The position numbers and the translations under genes are program-made. Source: Micromonospora sp. CCTCC AA 2012012 (GTDB taxonomy: Bacteria; Actinomycetota; Actinomycetes; Mycobacteriales; Micromonosporaceae). Taken from it: a stretch of 64,000 nucleotides of DNA. The notes under the pieces are model-generated. The model was not told where the DNA came from, searched no databases, and saw only the letters and a list, made by a program, of their open reading frames with translations. Each line of letters opens with the position of its first letter. The stretch's first letter is position 1. Of the stretch, positions 1-6,810 are shown piece by piece. The stretch covers positions 2,046,001-2,110,000 of the forward strand of contig NZ_CP159342.1 of the NCBI RefSeq assembly GCF_040499845.1, given 5' to 3'.

Positions 1-691
1 GGGTGGCCGGTTGGATGGAGCTGATCCGGGGACTGAAGCCGGCGGTGCGGCACAGGTGGGTGACGTACTGCCGGAACTCCGGCGCCTCGTTGTCGGCGTC
101 GAGGATGAACAGCTCGTCGCGCAGGTCGCGCAGCTCGATCGAGGCACGGCCGGCCAGCGGATGGTCCGCGGCCATCACCACGACCACCGGGTCGAGGCGG
201 ATCAGCTGGCTGCGCAACGTCGGCGGGGCCAGGGCCGCGCGGCAGACGGCGACGTCCAGCCGTCCGTCGGCGAGGCGGCGCAGCTGCTCGACGGAGGAGA
301 GCTGGCGACGGTGCACCCGCACCTGCGGATGGGTCCGGGTGAACTCGCCGATGAGGATGTCGTGCAGGTCGAACGCGGCGTCGACCAGGCCGATGCGCAG
401 GTCCTCGCCGACGAGGCCGTCCCGCGCGGCGCGGACCTGCTCGACGGTCAGGCTGCTGTCCGCGAGCAGCTTCCGGGCCCGGGGCAGCAGGATCCGTCCC
501 GCCTCGGTGAGCATCACGGCCGGTCGGGTACGGACCAGCAGCTGGACGCCGAGGCGCTCCTCCAGCGCCCGCACGTGGTAGGAGACCGTCGGTTGGGTCA
601 TGAACATCTGCTTGGCGGCGAGCCCGAAGTGCCGCGTCTCGGCCACCACGACGAAGACCTGAAGTTGGTGCAGATCCAGTTCCGGCCCCAT
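1..691 (-). CDS. LysR-type transcriptional regulator (3' end cut by window)
   Basis: Reading leftwards from an ATG at 691-689, an open frame runs off the window edge after about 230 residues. The N-terminus is a typical LysR winged helix: a QLQVFVVVAETRHFGLAA stretch, then TQPTVSYHVRALEERLG as the recognition helix. It is followed by the start of a periplasmic-binding-like effector domain. LysR proteins are usually about 300 residues, so roughly 70 are missing. It is divergent from a second LysR gene at 857; such regulators normally control a neighbouring divergent gene or themselves. The target and co-inducer cannot be told from the sequence. Confidence 0.85.
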   Translation of the reverse strand, partial: MGPELDLHQLQVFVVVAETRHFGLAAKQMFMTQPTVSYHVRALEERLGVQLLVRTRPAVMLTEAGRILLPRARKLLADSSLTVEQVRAARDGLVGEDLRIGLVDAAFDLHDILIGEFTRTHPQVRVHRRQLSSVEQLRRLADGRLDVAVCRAALAPPTLRSQLIRLDPVVVVMAADHPLAGRASIELRDLRDELFILDADNEAPEFRQYVTHLCRTAGFSPRISSIQPAT

Positions 692-723
692 CCGGCGTCA
701 CCCTTCGTGCATTGATTTCCTCG

Positions 724-772
724 ATCATCACGCACCGCGTACCGATTGGACACCGACAGATGCAGTGATGAT
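724..772. promoter_or_regulatory. Inverted repeat between two divergent LysR genes
   Basis: ATCATCAC at 724-731 is matched by its exact complement GTGATGAT at 765-772 in the 165-bp divergent intergenic region. The centre-to-centre distance is about four helical turns. LysR proteins usually bind dyads in the divergent promoter, so this is a candidate site for either regulator. It was found by eye and has no other support. Confidence 0.35.
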
Positions 773-856
773 TATGAATGTCAACGGCCACCCCGCCGGC
801 CGAAAATTTGATCGTTCCAATCATGCTCACCGTGCCGCACCCCGATCGGAAGCACC

Positions 857-1762
857 ATGGACATCGATGCCCTACTGCTGAAGACCCTCCGCATGGTCGA
901 TCAGAAGCGGTCGATCCCCGGCGCCGCCGCCGCACTGCACGTGCACCGGACGGTGATCAGCCGCCGACTGTCCCTGCTCGAAGGCCACCTCGGCATCGAG
1001 CTCGTCCAACGCGGCGGAGGCGAGCTGATCCTCACCCCTGCCGCGCAGATCCTGGTGGCCGAGTCGGAGCGGATGCACGAGCACAGCAAACGGGCGGTCA
1101 ACCGGGCACGCCGCGCCGCCGCCCGGTTCGCCACCCCCTCCCGTACGCTGGGCGTCGCCGTCCTCGACGGCCGGATCTCGCCGGAACTCGCCGCCCTCCG
1201 CGCGGCCCTCACCTCGCCGACGCGCCGGGTCTGTTTCCACCGCTACCCGTACGCCGATCTGCTGGAGGCCGTGCGGGACGGCCGGTGCGAGCTCGCGGTG
1301 ACCTGGCTGCCCATCACCGGCACGGCCCTGCGCGGGCTGCGCGCCGCGGTCTGGCGTCGCTTCCCCCGGGTGGTCCTCGCCCCGGCGGACCACCCGCTGG
1401 CCGCCGCCTCCAGCTGCCTGCTGTCCCACCTGGTGGATCAGCCGTTGGTCGGGTTCGACGTCCGGCTGGACCGTCGCGCGGCGAGCTACTGGACGCTGGG
1501 ACGGCACGGGGACGGCTCCGGCACCGGCCTGCTCCGCTGCCGCAGCCAGCACCTCGACGAACACTACGACCTGGTGGCGGCGGGCGTGGCACTCGCCGTG
1601 GCCCCCGCCCCGCTGGCCGACCCCGACGACCCCCGGTACGTCGCCGTTCCGGTGCGCGACCTCTCGCCGGCCACCCGGCTGATCGTCTGGAACGCCGCCC
1701 ACGACCACCGCCTCGCACCCCTGGTCAGACGGTTCCTCGCCCGGCAGGACCCGGATTCGTGA
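857..1762 (+). CDS. LysR family transcriptional regulator
   Basis: A 301-residue protein with an N-terminal LysR helix-turn-helix (residues 3-62, including GAAAALHVHRTVISRRLSLL) and a C-terminal effector domain with a conserved PADHPLA segment. The ATG at 857 is preceded by GGAAG at 848-852. Length is normal for the family. It diverges from the partial LysR gene at 691 and lies upstream of, and co-oriented with, the proline dehydrogenase gene at 1916, with 153 bp between them. It may regulate that gene, but nothing in the sequence proves this. Confidence 0.85.
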   Translation: MDIDALLLKTLRMVDQKRSIPGAAAALHVHRTVISRRLSLLEGHLGIELVQRGGGELILTPAAQILVAESERMHEHSKRAVNRARRAAARFATPSRTLGVAVLDGRISPELAALRAALTSPTRRVCFHRYPYADLLEAVRDGRCELAVTWLPITGTALRGLRAAVWRRFPRVVLAPADHPLAAASSCLLSHLVDQPLVGFDVRLDRRAASYWTLGRHGDGSGTGLLRCRSQHLDEHYDLVAAGVALAVAPAPLADPDDPRYVAVPVRDLSPATRLIVWNAAHDHRLAPLVRRFLARQDPDS

Positions 1763-1886
1763 CCGGCGGCGGTGGCCCGGGCATCGCCGGCTCGACGGCC
1801 GGTTGCGCGCCACGGCCACCGCCACGGCGACGGAGCCATCCCGGGCGCGACACGAGGGAGACCCGCCGTCGCGCACCCTTGCTTGA

Positions 1887-1928
1887 ATGTGACACCTGAC
1901 GGCACCATGTGACGCATGAGTGTCACAT
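1887..1928. promoter_or_regulatory. TGTGAC repeat elements overlapping the proline dehydrogenase start
   Basis: ATGTGACA at 1887-1894 and ATGTGACG at 1907-1914 form a direct repeat 20 bp apart, about two helical turns. TGTCACAT at 1921-1928 is the exact inverse of the first and lies inside codons 2-5 of the gene. This looks like an operator covering the promoter and start. The regulator is unknown. Confidence 0.4.
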
Positions 1929-2869
1929 CTGACGATCTCGCGGCCCGCGATGCCGCGGCAGCCCTGCGCACTCTCGCCCTGGACGAGGAGCTGAAGCGCC
2001 GCGTCTCCGACGATCCGGCGCTGCACGCCGTCGCCCACCGGGTCGCGCGACGCTACATCGCCGGTGAGGGCGTCGACGACGCCCTGCGCGTCGTGGCCGA
2101 GACCAACCGCAGCGGTCACGCCGCCACGGTGGACTACATGGGCGAGAGCTGCCGCGACGCCGACGAGGCGGCCCGGGAGACCGACGTCTTCCTCGACCTG
2201 TCCCGCCGGCTCGCCGGTGCGGGCGCCCGCAGCTCGGTGTCGCTGGACCTGTCGCACATCGGCCTGGTCGTCGACGAGGAACTCGGCTACCGGCAGGCGG
2301 TCCGCATCGCCGAGGCGACCGCCGGGCACGGCCAGGAAATGATCATCTCGATGGAGGGCACCGACCGCACGGACGCGATCCTGCGCCTGCACCGCCGGCT
2401 GTGTGCCCGCTTCACCCACGTCGGCGTCACCGTCCAGGCCCGGCTGCACCGCACCGGCACCGACCTGCCCCGCCTGCTCGACCTGCCCGGCCGCATCCGG
2501 CTGGTCAAGGGCGCGTACCCCGCCGCGGAGGCCATCGCCCACCCGCGCGACAGCCAGGGCCTGCGGGAGGCGTACCTGACCCACGCCCGGACGCTGCTCG
2601 AATCCGGCCACCCCGTCTCGATCGCGACCCACGACCGTGACCTGCTCGACCGGATCGCGCCGGTCGCCGCCGCCAGCGGATCTCAGAGCTACGAGTTCGA
2701 GACCCTGCTCGGCCTCGGTCGTGACCACCTCGACCGCCTCGCCGCCGCCGGGCACCCGACCCGCGAGTACGTCGTCTTCGGCGACCAGTGGTGGCTCTAC
2801 ACCTGCAACCGCATCGCCGAGGACCCGATCCGCCTCCTGCAGGCCCTCGTCGACGCCACCACCGCCTGA
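1916..2869 (+). CDS. Proline dehydrogenase family protein
   Basis: A 317-residue single-domain protein. Family proline dehydrogenases are FAD-dependent TIM barrels that oxidise L-proline to pyrroline-5-carboxylate, the first step of proline catabolism. Diagnostic segments are RLVKGAYP (substrate/FAD site), YEFETLLGL, and the C-terminal GDQWWLYTCNRIAEDP, where monofunctional bacterial enzymes have a YxxRRxxE motif; here it reads YTCNRIAE. The length matches the short monofunctional form rather than the bifunctional PutA. No pyrroline-5-carboxylate dehydrogenase lies beside it. The ATG at 1916 has no clear ribosome-binding site, so translation may be leaderless. Confidence 0.85.
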   Translation: MSVTSDDLAARDAAAALRTLALDEELKRRVSDDPALHAVAHRVARRYIAGEGVDDALRVVAETNRSGHAATVDYMGESCRDADEAARETDVFLDLSRRLAGAGARSSVSLDLSHIGLVVDEELGYRQAVRIAEATAGHGQEMIISMEGTDRTDAILRLHRRLCARFTHVGVTVQARLHRTGTDLPRLLDLPGRIRLVKGAYPAAEAIAHPRDSQGLREAYLTHARTLLESGHPVSIATHDRDLLDRIAPVAAASGSQSYEFETLLGLGRDHLDRLAAAGHPTREYVVFGDQWWLYTCNRIAEDPIRLLQALVDATTA

Positions 2870-2979
2870 CGCGCTGCCCGCCGCGATCCGCGCGTCACCG
2901 GGCGCGGTCCCGGAGGCCTGCGGGTGTGCGCCGGGCGTGCGGCAGGCGCGACCGGATGCCGTGGGAGTCGGTCGTCGTC

Positions 2980-3008
2980 GGGCCGGTCGCCGCGCGGACG
3001 ACCGGCCC
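2980..3008. terminator. Bidirectional hairpin between convergent genes
   Basis: GGGCCGGTCG (2980-2989) pairs with CGACCGGCCC (2999-3008) across a 9-nt loop. It lies between the stop of the proline dehydrogenase gene (2869) and the stop of the convergent isomerase gene (3017), where a shared terminator is expected. No T-tract follows, as is common in high-GC actinomycetes. Confidence 0.55.
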
Positions 3009-3016
3009 GGGGTCTC

Positions 3017-4030
3017 CTACCCGTCCCGGCTGCTGCTGAACGCGGCGTCGAACGCGGCTGACGGCGCGTCGAACGCCAGCCGGCGGACGAACTCCAGCGC
3101 CTCCGGCGCGCCGACCAGCCGGTCCATCCCGGCATCCTCCCACTCGATGGAGATCGGCCCGGCGTAGCCGATCGCGTTCAGGGCGCGGAAGCAGTCCTCC
3201 CACGGCACGTCGCCGTGGCCGGTGGAGACGAAGTCCCAACCCCGACGCAGGTCCGCCCAGGGCAGGTGGGACGCCAGCCGGCCACGCCGCCCGTCGCCGG
3301 TGCGCACCTTCGCGTCCTTGCAGTCGACGTGATAGATCCGGTCGGCGAAGTCGAGGATGAAGTTCACCGGGTCCAGGTCCTGCCAGACGAAGTGCGACGG
3401 ATCCCAGTTCAGCCCGAACGCCGGCCGGTGCCCGATCGCCTCCAGGGTCCGCTTCGTGGTCCAGTAGTCGTACGCGATCTCGCTGGGGTGGACCTCGTGG
3501 GCGAACCGCACCCCCTCGGAGTCGAAGACGTCGAGGATCGGGTTCCACCGGTCGGCGAAGTCGGCGTAGCCGCGCTCGATCATCGTCGGCGGCACGGGCG
3601 GGAACATCGCCAGGGTGTGCCAGATCGACGAGCCGGTGAAGCCGACCACCGTCTGCACCCCGAGCTTCGCCGCCGCCCGCGCGGTGTCCTTCATCTCCGC
3701 CGCGGCGCGGCGGCGGACACCCTCCGGTTCCCCGTCGCCCCAGATCCGTCCCGGCAGGATGTCCCGGTGCCGCTCGTCGATCGGGTGGTCGCAGACGGCC
3801 TGACCGACGAGGTGGTTGGAGATGGCGTAGACCTTCAGGTGGTGCTTGGCCAGCGTCTCCCGCTTGCGGTCGACGTACGAGTCGTCGGCCAGGGCCTTGT
3901 CGACCTCGAAGTGGTCGCCCCAGCAGGCGATCTCCAGCCCGTCGTAGCCCCATTCGGCGGCCAGCCGGCAGACCTCGTCGAACGGGAGGTCGGCCCACTG
4001 TCCGGTGAAGAGTGTGATCGGTCGCGCCAT
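3017..4030 (-). CDS. Sugar phosphate isomerase/epimerase (xylose isomerase-like TIM barrel)
   Basis: A 337-residue protein of the AP-endonuclease-2/xylose isomerase-like barrel family. Recognisable segments are [13 protein letters not shown] near the N-terminus, HEVHPSE around residue 188, [12 protein letters not shown] around 223, and HVDCKDAK around 250; their His, Glu and Asp residues usually bind a divalent metal. Such proteins isomerise, epimerise or dehydrate sugars and inositols; the exact substrate cannot be read. It is the last gene of the minus-strand sugar locus, 234 bp after the ThuA/DUF1080 gene. Proteins of this type often travel with Gfo/Idh/MocA dehydrogenases and ThuA proteins, which fits the context. 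Confidence 0.85.
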   Translation of the reverse strand: MARPITLFTGQWADLPFDEVCRLAAEWGYDGLEIACWGDHFEVDKALADDSYVDRKRETLAKHHLKVYAISNHLVGQAVCDHPIDERHRDILPGRIWGDGEPEGVRRRAAAEMKDTARAAAKLGVQTVVGFTGSSIWHTLAMFPPVPPTMIERGYADFADRWNPILDVFDSEGVRFAHEVHPSEIAYDYWTTKRTLEAIGHRPAFGLNWDPSHFVWQDLDPVNFILDFADRIYHVDCKDAKVRTGDGRRGRLASHLPWADLRRGWDFVSTGHGDVPWEDCFRALNAIGYAGPISIEWEDAGMDRLVGAPEALEFVRRLAFDAPSAAFDAAFSSSRDG

Positions 4031-4201
4031 GGTGCGTCTCCCCTGTCGTGAGGGGGATTCCTGATTGGACCGGGGCGAGGGGCCGGCGCGGCGGCAGCGC
4101 GGAGCACCGGTGGGTGCGCGGACGCACCTGGGCCGGACGGGTCTGCGCCTCCCGTCGGGTCACCGGGTCACCGCACGGGTCGCCGGTGACCACTGTAGGG
4201 C

Positions 4202-4241
4202 GGTCGGGGCCGGCGCGGAAGCCTCCGCGCCGGCCCCGACC
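4202..4241 (-). terminator. Strong hairpin downstream of the ThuA/DUF1080 gene
   Basis: A perfect 17-bp stem (4202-4218 with 4225-4241) around a 6-nt loop, almost entirely G and C, lies 24 bp past the stop codon at 4265. This is a convincing terminator-type structure without a T-tract. It separates the large secreted protein gene from the isomerase gene, which therefore probably has its own promoter in 4031-4201. Confidence 0.7.
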
Positions 4242-4264
4242 TCAGCGGCGGGCCACCGTCCCGG

Positions 4265-4643
4265 TCAGGGCAGGATCCACTTCTGGTTGGCGGCGGCGGT
4301 GCAGGTCCACAGGTGCACCGGGGTGCCGTCGGCGGAGTTGTTGCCGGCCACGTCGAGGCACTTGCCGGACTGCGGGTTGCGCAGGGTGCCGTCGGCCTGA
4401 GCGGACCAGTTCTGTGCCCCCGTGCCGTTGCAGGTCCACAGCTGGATCTTCGTCCCGTCGGCCGAGCCGCCCCCGGAGACGTCCAGACACTTGCCCAGCG
4501 CCTTCACCGTGGCGTTCGGGGTGACCGTCCAGGTCTGTGCTCCGCTGCCGTTGCAGGTGTAGAGCTGCACCTGGGTGCCGTCGGCGGTGGCCGCGTTACG
4601 GACGTCGAGGCACTTGCCCGCCAGCCCCTTGATCGGGCCGGTA
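4265..4643 (-). repeat. Ricin-module repeat, copy 1
   Basis: The 3' end of the ThuA/DUF1080 gene, encoding the ricin-type trefoil, is nearly the same at the DNA level as 6431-6810 (roughly nine bases in ten by eye). The encoded modules are also nearly identical, both ending in ANQKWILP. This is either a recent duplication or ongoing gene conversion between tandem genes. Confidence 0.75.
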
Positions 4644-6370
4644 CCCGTCGGGGTGGTGCCGCGGACGAGGGTGAAGTCGTCGATGTCGAAGAGCCCGGAG
4701 CCGGCGCCGGTGTAGGTGAGGTAGAGGTCCCGGGTGCCGGCGGGCACCCCGCTGAGGCCGGTGCTGACGTCGGCGTAGGTGGTCCACCCGCCGGTGTTCG
4801 GCACCGCGACCGAGCCGAGGATGGTGCCGGTGGTGGAGCCGGTGCGCACCTGGACGGTGCCGCCGGGGCCGCCGGAGACCACCCGGGCCTTGAACGAGGT
4901 GACCCCGGTCAGGTCCACCCCCTGGTACGCCGACCAGTCGCCCGGATCGATGTAACCGAGCGTCTGTCCTCCGTTGGCGCCGGCCTTGGTGTACGGGCTG
5001 ACCCCGCTGGCGGTGGTGTACGACTCGGCCTGCACGGTGGTGCTGCCGGTCGGGGTGGTGCCCAGCTCCTTGATCCGGACGTTACGGAAGGAGACGTCGT
5101 CCCCGGTGCCGTGGTTCTGGATGCCGATGTGGCCGGCGAGCGAACGGGCCGGGTTGGTGTTGGTGAAGTCGTTGATCTTCCGGCCGTTCAGGAAGACCTG
5201 GAGCCGCTCCCCCTCGACCAGCAGTTCGTAGGTGTTCCACTCCCCCGGCGGGTTCAGCGCCGCGTCCCGGGCGGCGATGTCCGCGGACTTGAACGTGTAG
5301 ACGGCGCCGGTGGTGCGGTCGGCGGTGTCGGTGGCGTCGATCTGCACCTCGTACCCGTTGTCGACCGCCGAGTTCGGGTCGGTCGACGGGGGGAAGCCGA
5401 TGAAGACCCCGGAGTTGTCGTCGCCGGCGAGCTTCCAGTCCAGCTTCAGCGAGTAGTTGGTGAACTGCTTCGCGCTGTACCAGAACAGGCCCATCCCGCC
5501 GACCGAGCTGAGCGTGGCGTCGGTGTTGGTGAAGCCGCCCGGCCCGGCCTGCGACCAGCCGGTGGTCGAGCCGTTGTAGAGGGTGGTGTAACCGGTCTCC
5601 GGGCGGCAGTCGGCCCTCGTCCGGCCGGCCGCGTACCGGATGCCGCCGAGCAGGTGGGCCCGGAACGCCGGGTCGGCGTAGGAGGCCTGGGTGTGGCCGC
5701 CGCCGGTGTAGAAGGAGCGGCCCCCGCTGACGGTCTTGCACCAGGCGTGCGGGTGGTCGCCGCCCATCGACCCGCCGGAGTACGACGACTCGTCCAGGCT
5801 GGCCAGCACGTGCGCGGTGGAGCGGGCGTTGGTGCGGTAGTTGTACCACTCGTCGGTGCGGGTCCAGGTCTGCGGCAGGTGCGCGGTGGCCGCCTGCGCC
5901 CGGTCCTCGACCGTGACGTTCGCCTGCTGGATGGCCGGGTGCGAGGCGAACCAGGCGCCGACCAGGTTGCCGTAGAACGGCCAGTCGTACTCGGTGTCGG
6001 CGGCGGAGTGCACGCCCACGAAGCCGCCGCCGCCGGTGATGTACGACTCGAAGGCGGTCTGCTGGGTCGGGTCGAGCACGTCGCCGGTGGTGTTGAGGAA
6101 GACCACCGCCTCGTAGCGGGCGAGGTTGGCGGTGGTGAACGCGGTGGCGTCCTCGGTGGCGGTGACGGTGAAGTTGTTGGCCGCGCCCAGGTCGCGGATG
6201 GCCTGGGCGCCCACCGCGATGGAGTCGTGCCGGAAGCCGGCGGTCCTGGAGAAGACCAGCACGTCGTACGGGGCGTCGGCGGCGGCCGCCGGGGTGGCGG
6301 GGACGGTGCAGGCGACGGCGGCGAGGACGGCGGTGGCCGCGCCGAGGACGGGTCGCAGGAGTCTGCGCAT
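4265..6370 (-). CDS. Secreted ThuA / DUF1080 / CBM6 / ricin-type modular protein
   Basis: A 701-residue exported protein. Residues 1-30 are a signal peptide ending in alanines. Residues 34-250 are a ThuA domain (VLVFSRTAGFRHDSI, then GGGGFVGVHSAADTEYDW and MGGDHPHAWCK). Residues 262-437 are a DUF1080 (3-keto-disaccharide hydrolase-like) jelly roll (GDDNSGVFIGFP, EWNTYELLVEGERLQVFLNG). Residues 445-575 are a CBM6-like module (VQAESYTTASGV, YIDPGDWSAY), and 582-701 a ricin-type beta-trefoil with three GKCLDV and QLWTC/QxW repeats. ThuA and DUF1080 domains are linked in the literature to 3-keto sugar metabolism. It lies just downstream of the sugar dehydrogenase gene, with which it shares its C-terminal modules. 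The likely role is extracellular carbohydrate modification; the substrate is unknown. Confidence 0.85.
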   Translation of the reverse strand: MRRLLRPVLGAATAVLAAVACTVPATPAAAADAPYDVLVFSRTAGFRHDSIAVGAQAIRDLGAANNFTVTATEDATAFTTANLARYEAVVFLNTTGDVLDPTQQTAFESYITGGGGFVGVHSAADTEYDWPFYGNLVGAWFASHPAIQQANVTVEDRAQAATAHLPQTWTRTDEWYNYRTNARSTAHVLASLDESSYSGGSMGGDHPHAWCKTVSGGRSFYTGGGHTQASYADPAFRAHLLGGIRYAAGRTRADCRPETGYTTLYNGSTTGWSQAGPGGFTNTDATLSSVGGMGLFWYSAKQFTNYSLKLDWKLAGDDNSGVFIGFPPSTDPNSAVDNGYEVQIDATDTADRTTGAVYTFKSADIAARDAALNPPGEWNTYELLVEGERLQVFLNGRKINDFTNTNPARSLAGHIGIQNHGTGDDVSFRNVRIKELGTTPTGSTTVQAESYTTASGVSPYTKAGANGGQTLGYIDPGDWSAYQGVDLTGVTSFKARVVSGGPGGTVQVRTGSTTGTILGSVAVPNTGGWTTYADVSTGLSGVPAGTRDLYLTYTGAGSGLFDIDDFTLVRGTTPTGTGPIKGLAGKCLDVRNAATADGTQVQLYTCNGSGAQTWTVTPNATVKALGKCLDVSGGGSADGTKIQLWTCNGTGAQNWSAQADGTLRNPQSGKCLDVAGNNSADGTPVHLWTCTAAANQKWILP

Positions 6371-6389
6371 GGCGGTTCCCCTCTCGGGT

Positions 6390-6420
6390 GTGCGGGGGCC
6401 CGTCGGCCGGGCCCCCGCAC
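6390..6420 (-). terminator. Intercistronic hairpin between the two secreted protein genes
   Basis: A perfect 12-bp stem (6390-6401 with 6409-6420) around a 7-nt loop lies 10 bp past the stop of the sugar dehydrogenase gene. It ends only about 20 bp before the start of the ThuA gene. It could terminate, attenuate or stabilise the upstream transcript. The following gene keeps its own GAGAGGGGAA ribosome-binding site. Confidence 0.6.
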
Positions 6421-6430
6421 GGTCACTCGG

Positions 6431-6810
6431 TTACGGCAGGATCCACTTCTGGTTGGCGGCGCCGGTGCAGGTCCACAGGTGGACCGGGGTGCTGTCGGCG
6501 GAGTTGTTGCCGGCCACGTCCAGGCACTTGCCGGACGCGGGGTTGCGCAGCGTGCCGTCGGCCTGGGCGGCCCAGTTCTGCGCGCCGGTGCCGTTGCACG
6601 TCCAGAGCTGGATCTTCGTGCCGTCGGCGGTGGCGGCGCCGGAGACGTCCAGGCACTTGCCCAACGCCTTGACCGTCGAGTTCGGCGTCACCGTCCAGCT
6701 CTGCGCGGCGGTGCCGTTGCAGGTGTAGAGCTGGATCTGGGTGCCGTCGGCGGTGGCCGCGTTGCGCACGTCCAGGCACTTGCCGGCCAGCCCCTTCACC
6801 GGGCCGGTAC
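6431..6810 (-). repeat. Ricin-module repeat, copy 2
   Basis: The second copy of the near-identical 380-bp block described at 4265-4643, forming the 3' end of the sugar dehydrogenase gene. The matching stretch begins at the stop codon. Upstream of it the CBM6 modules are related but clearly more diverged. Confidence 0.75.
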
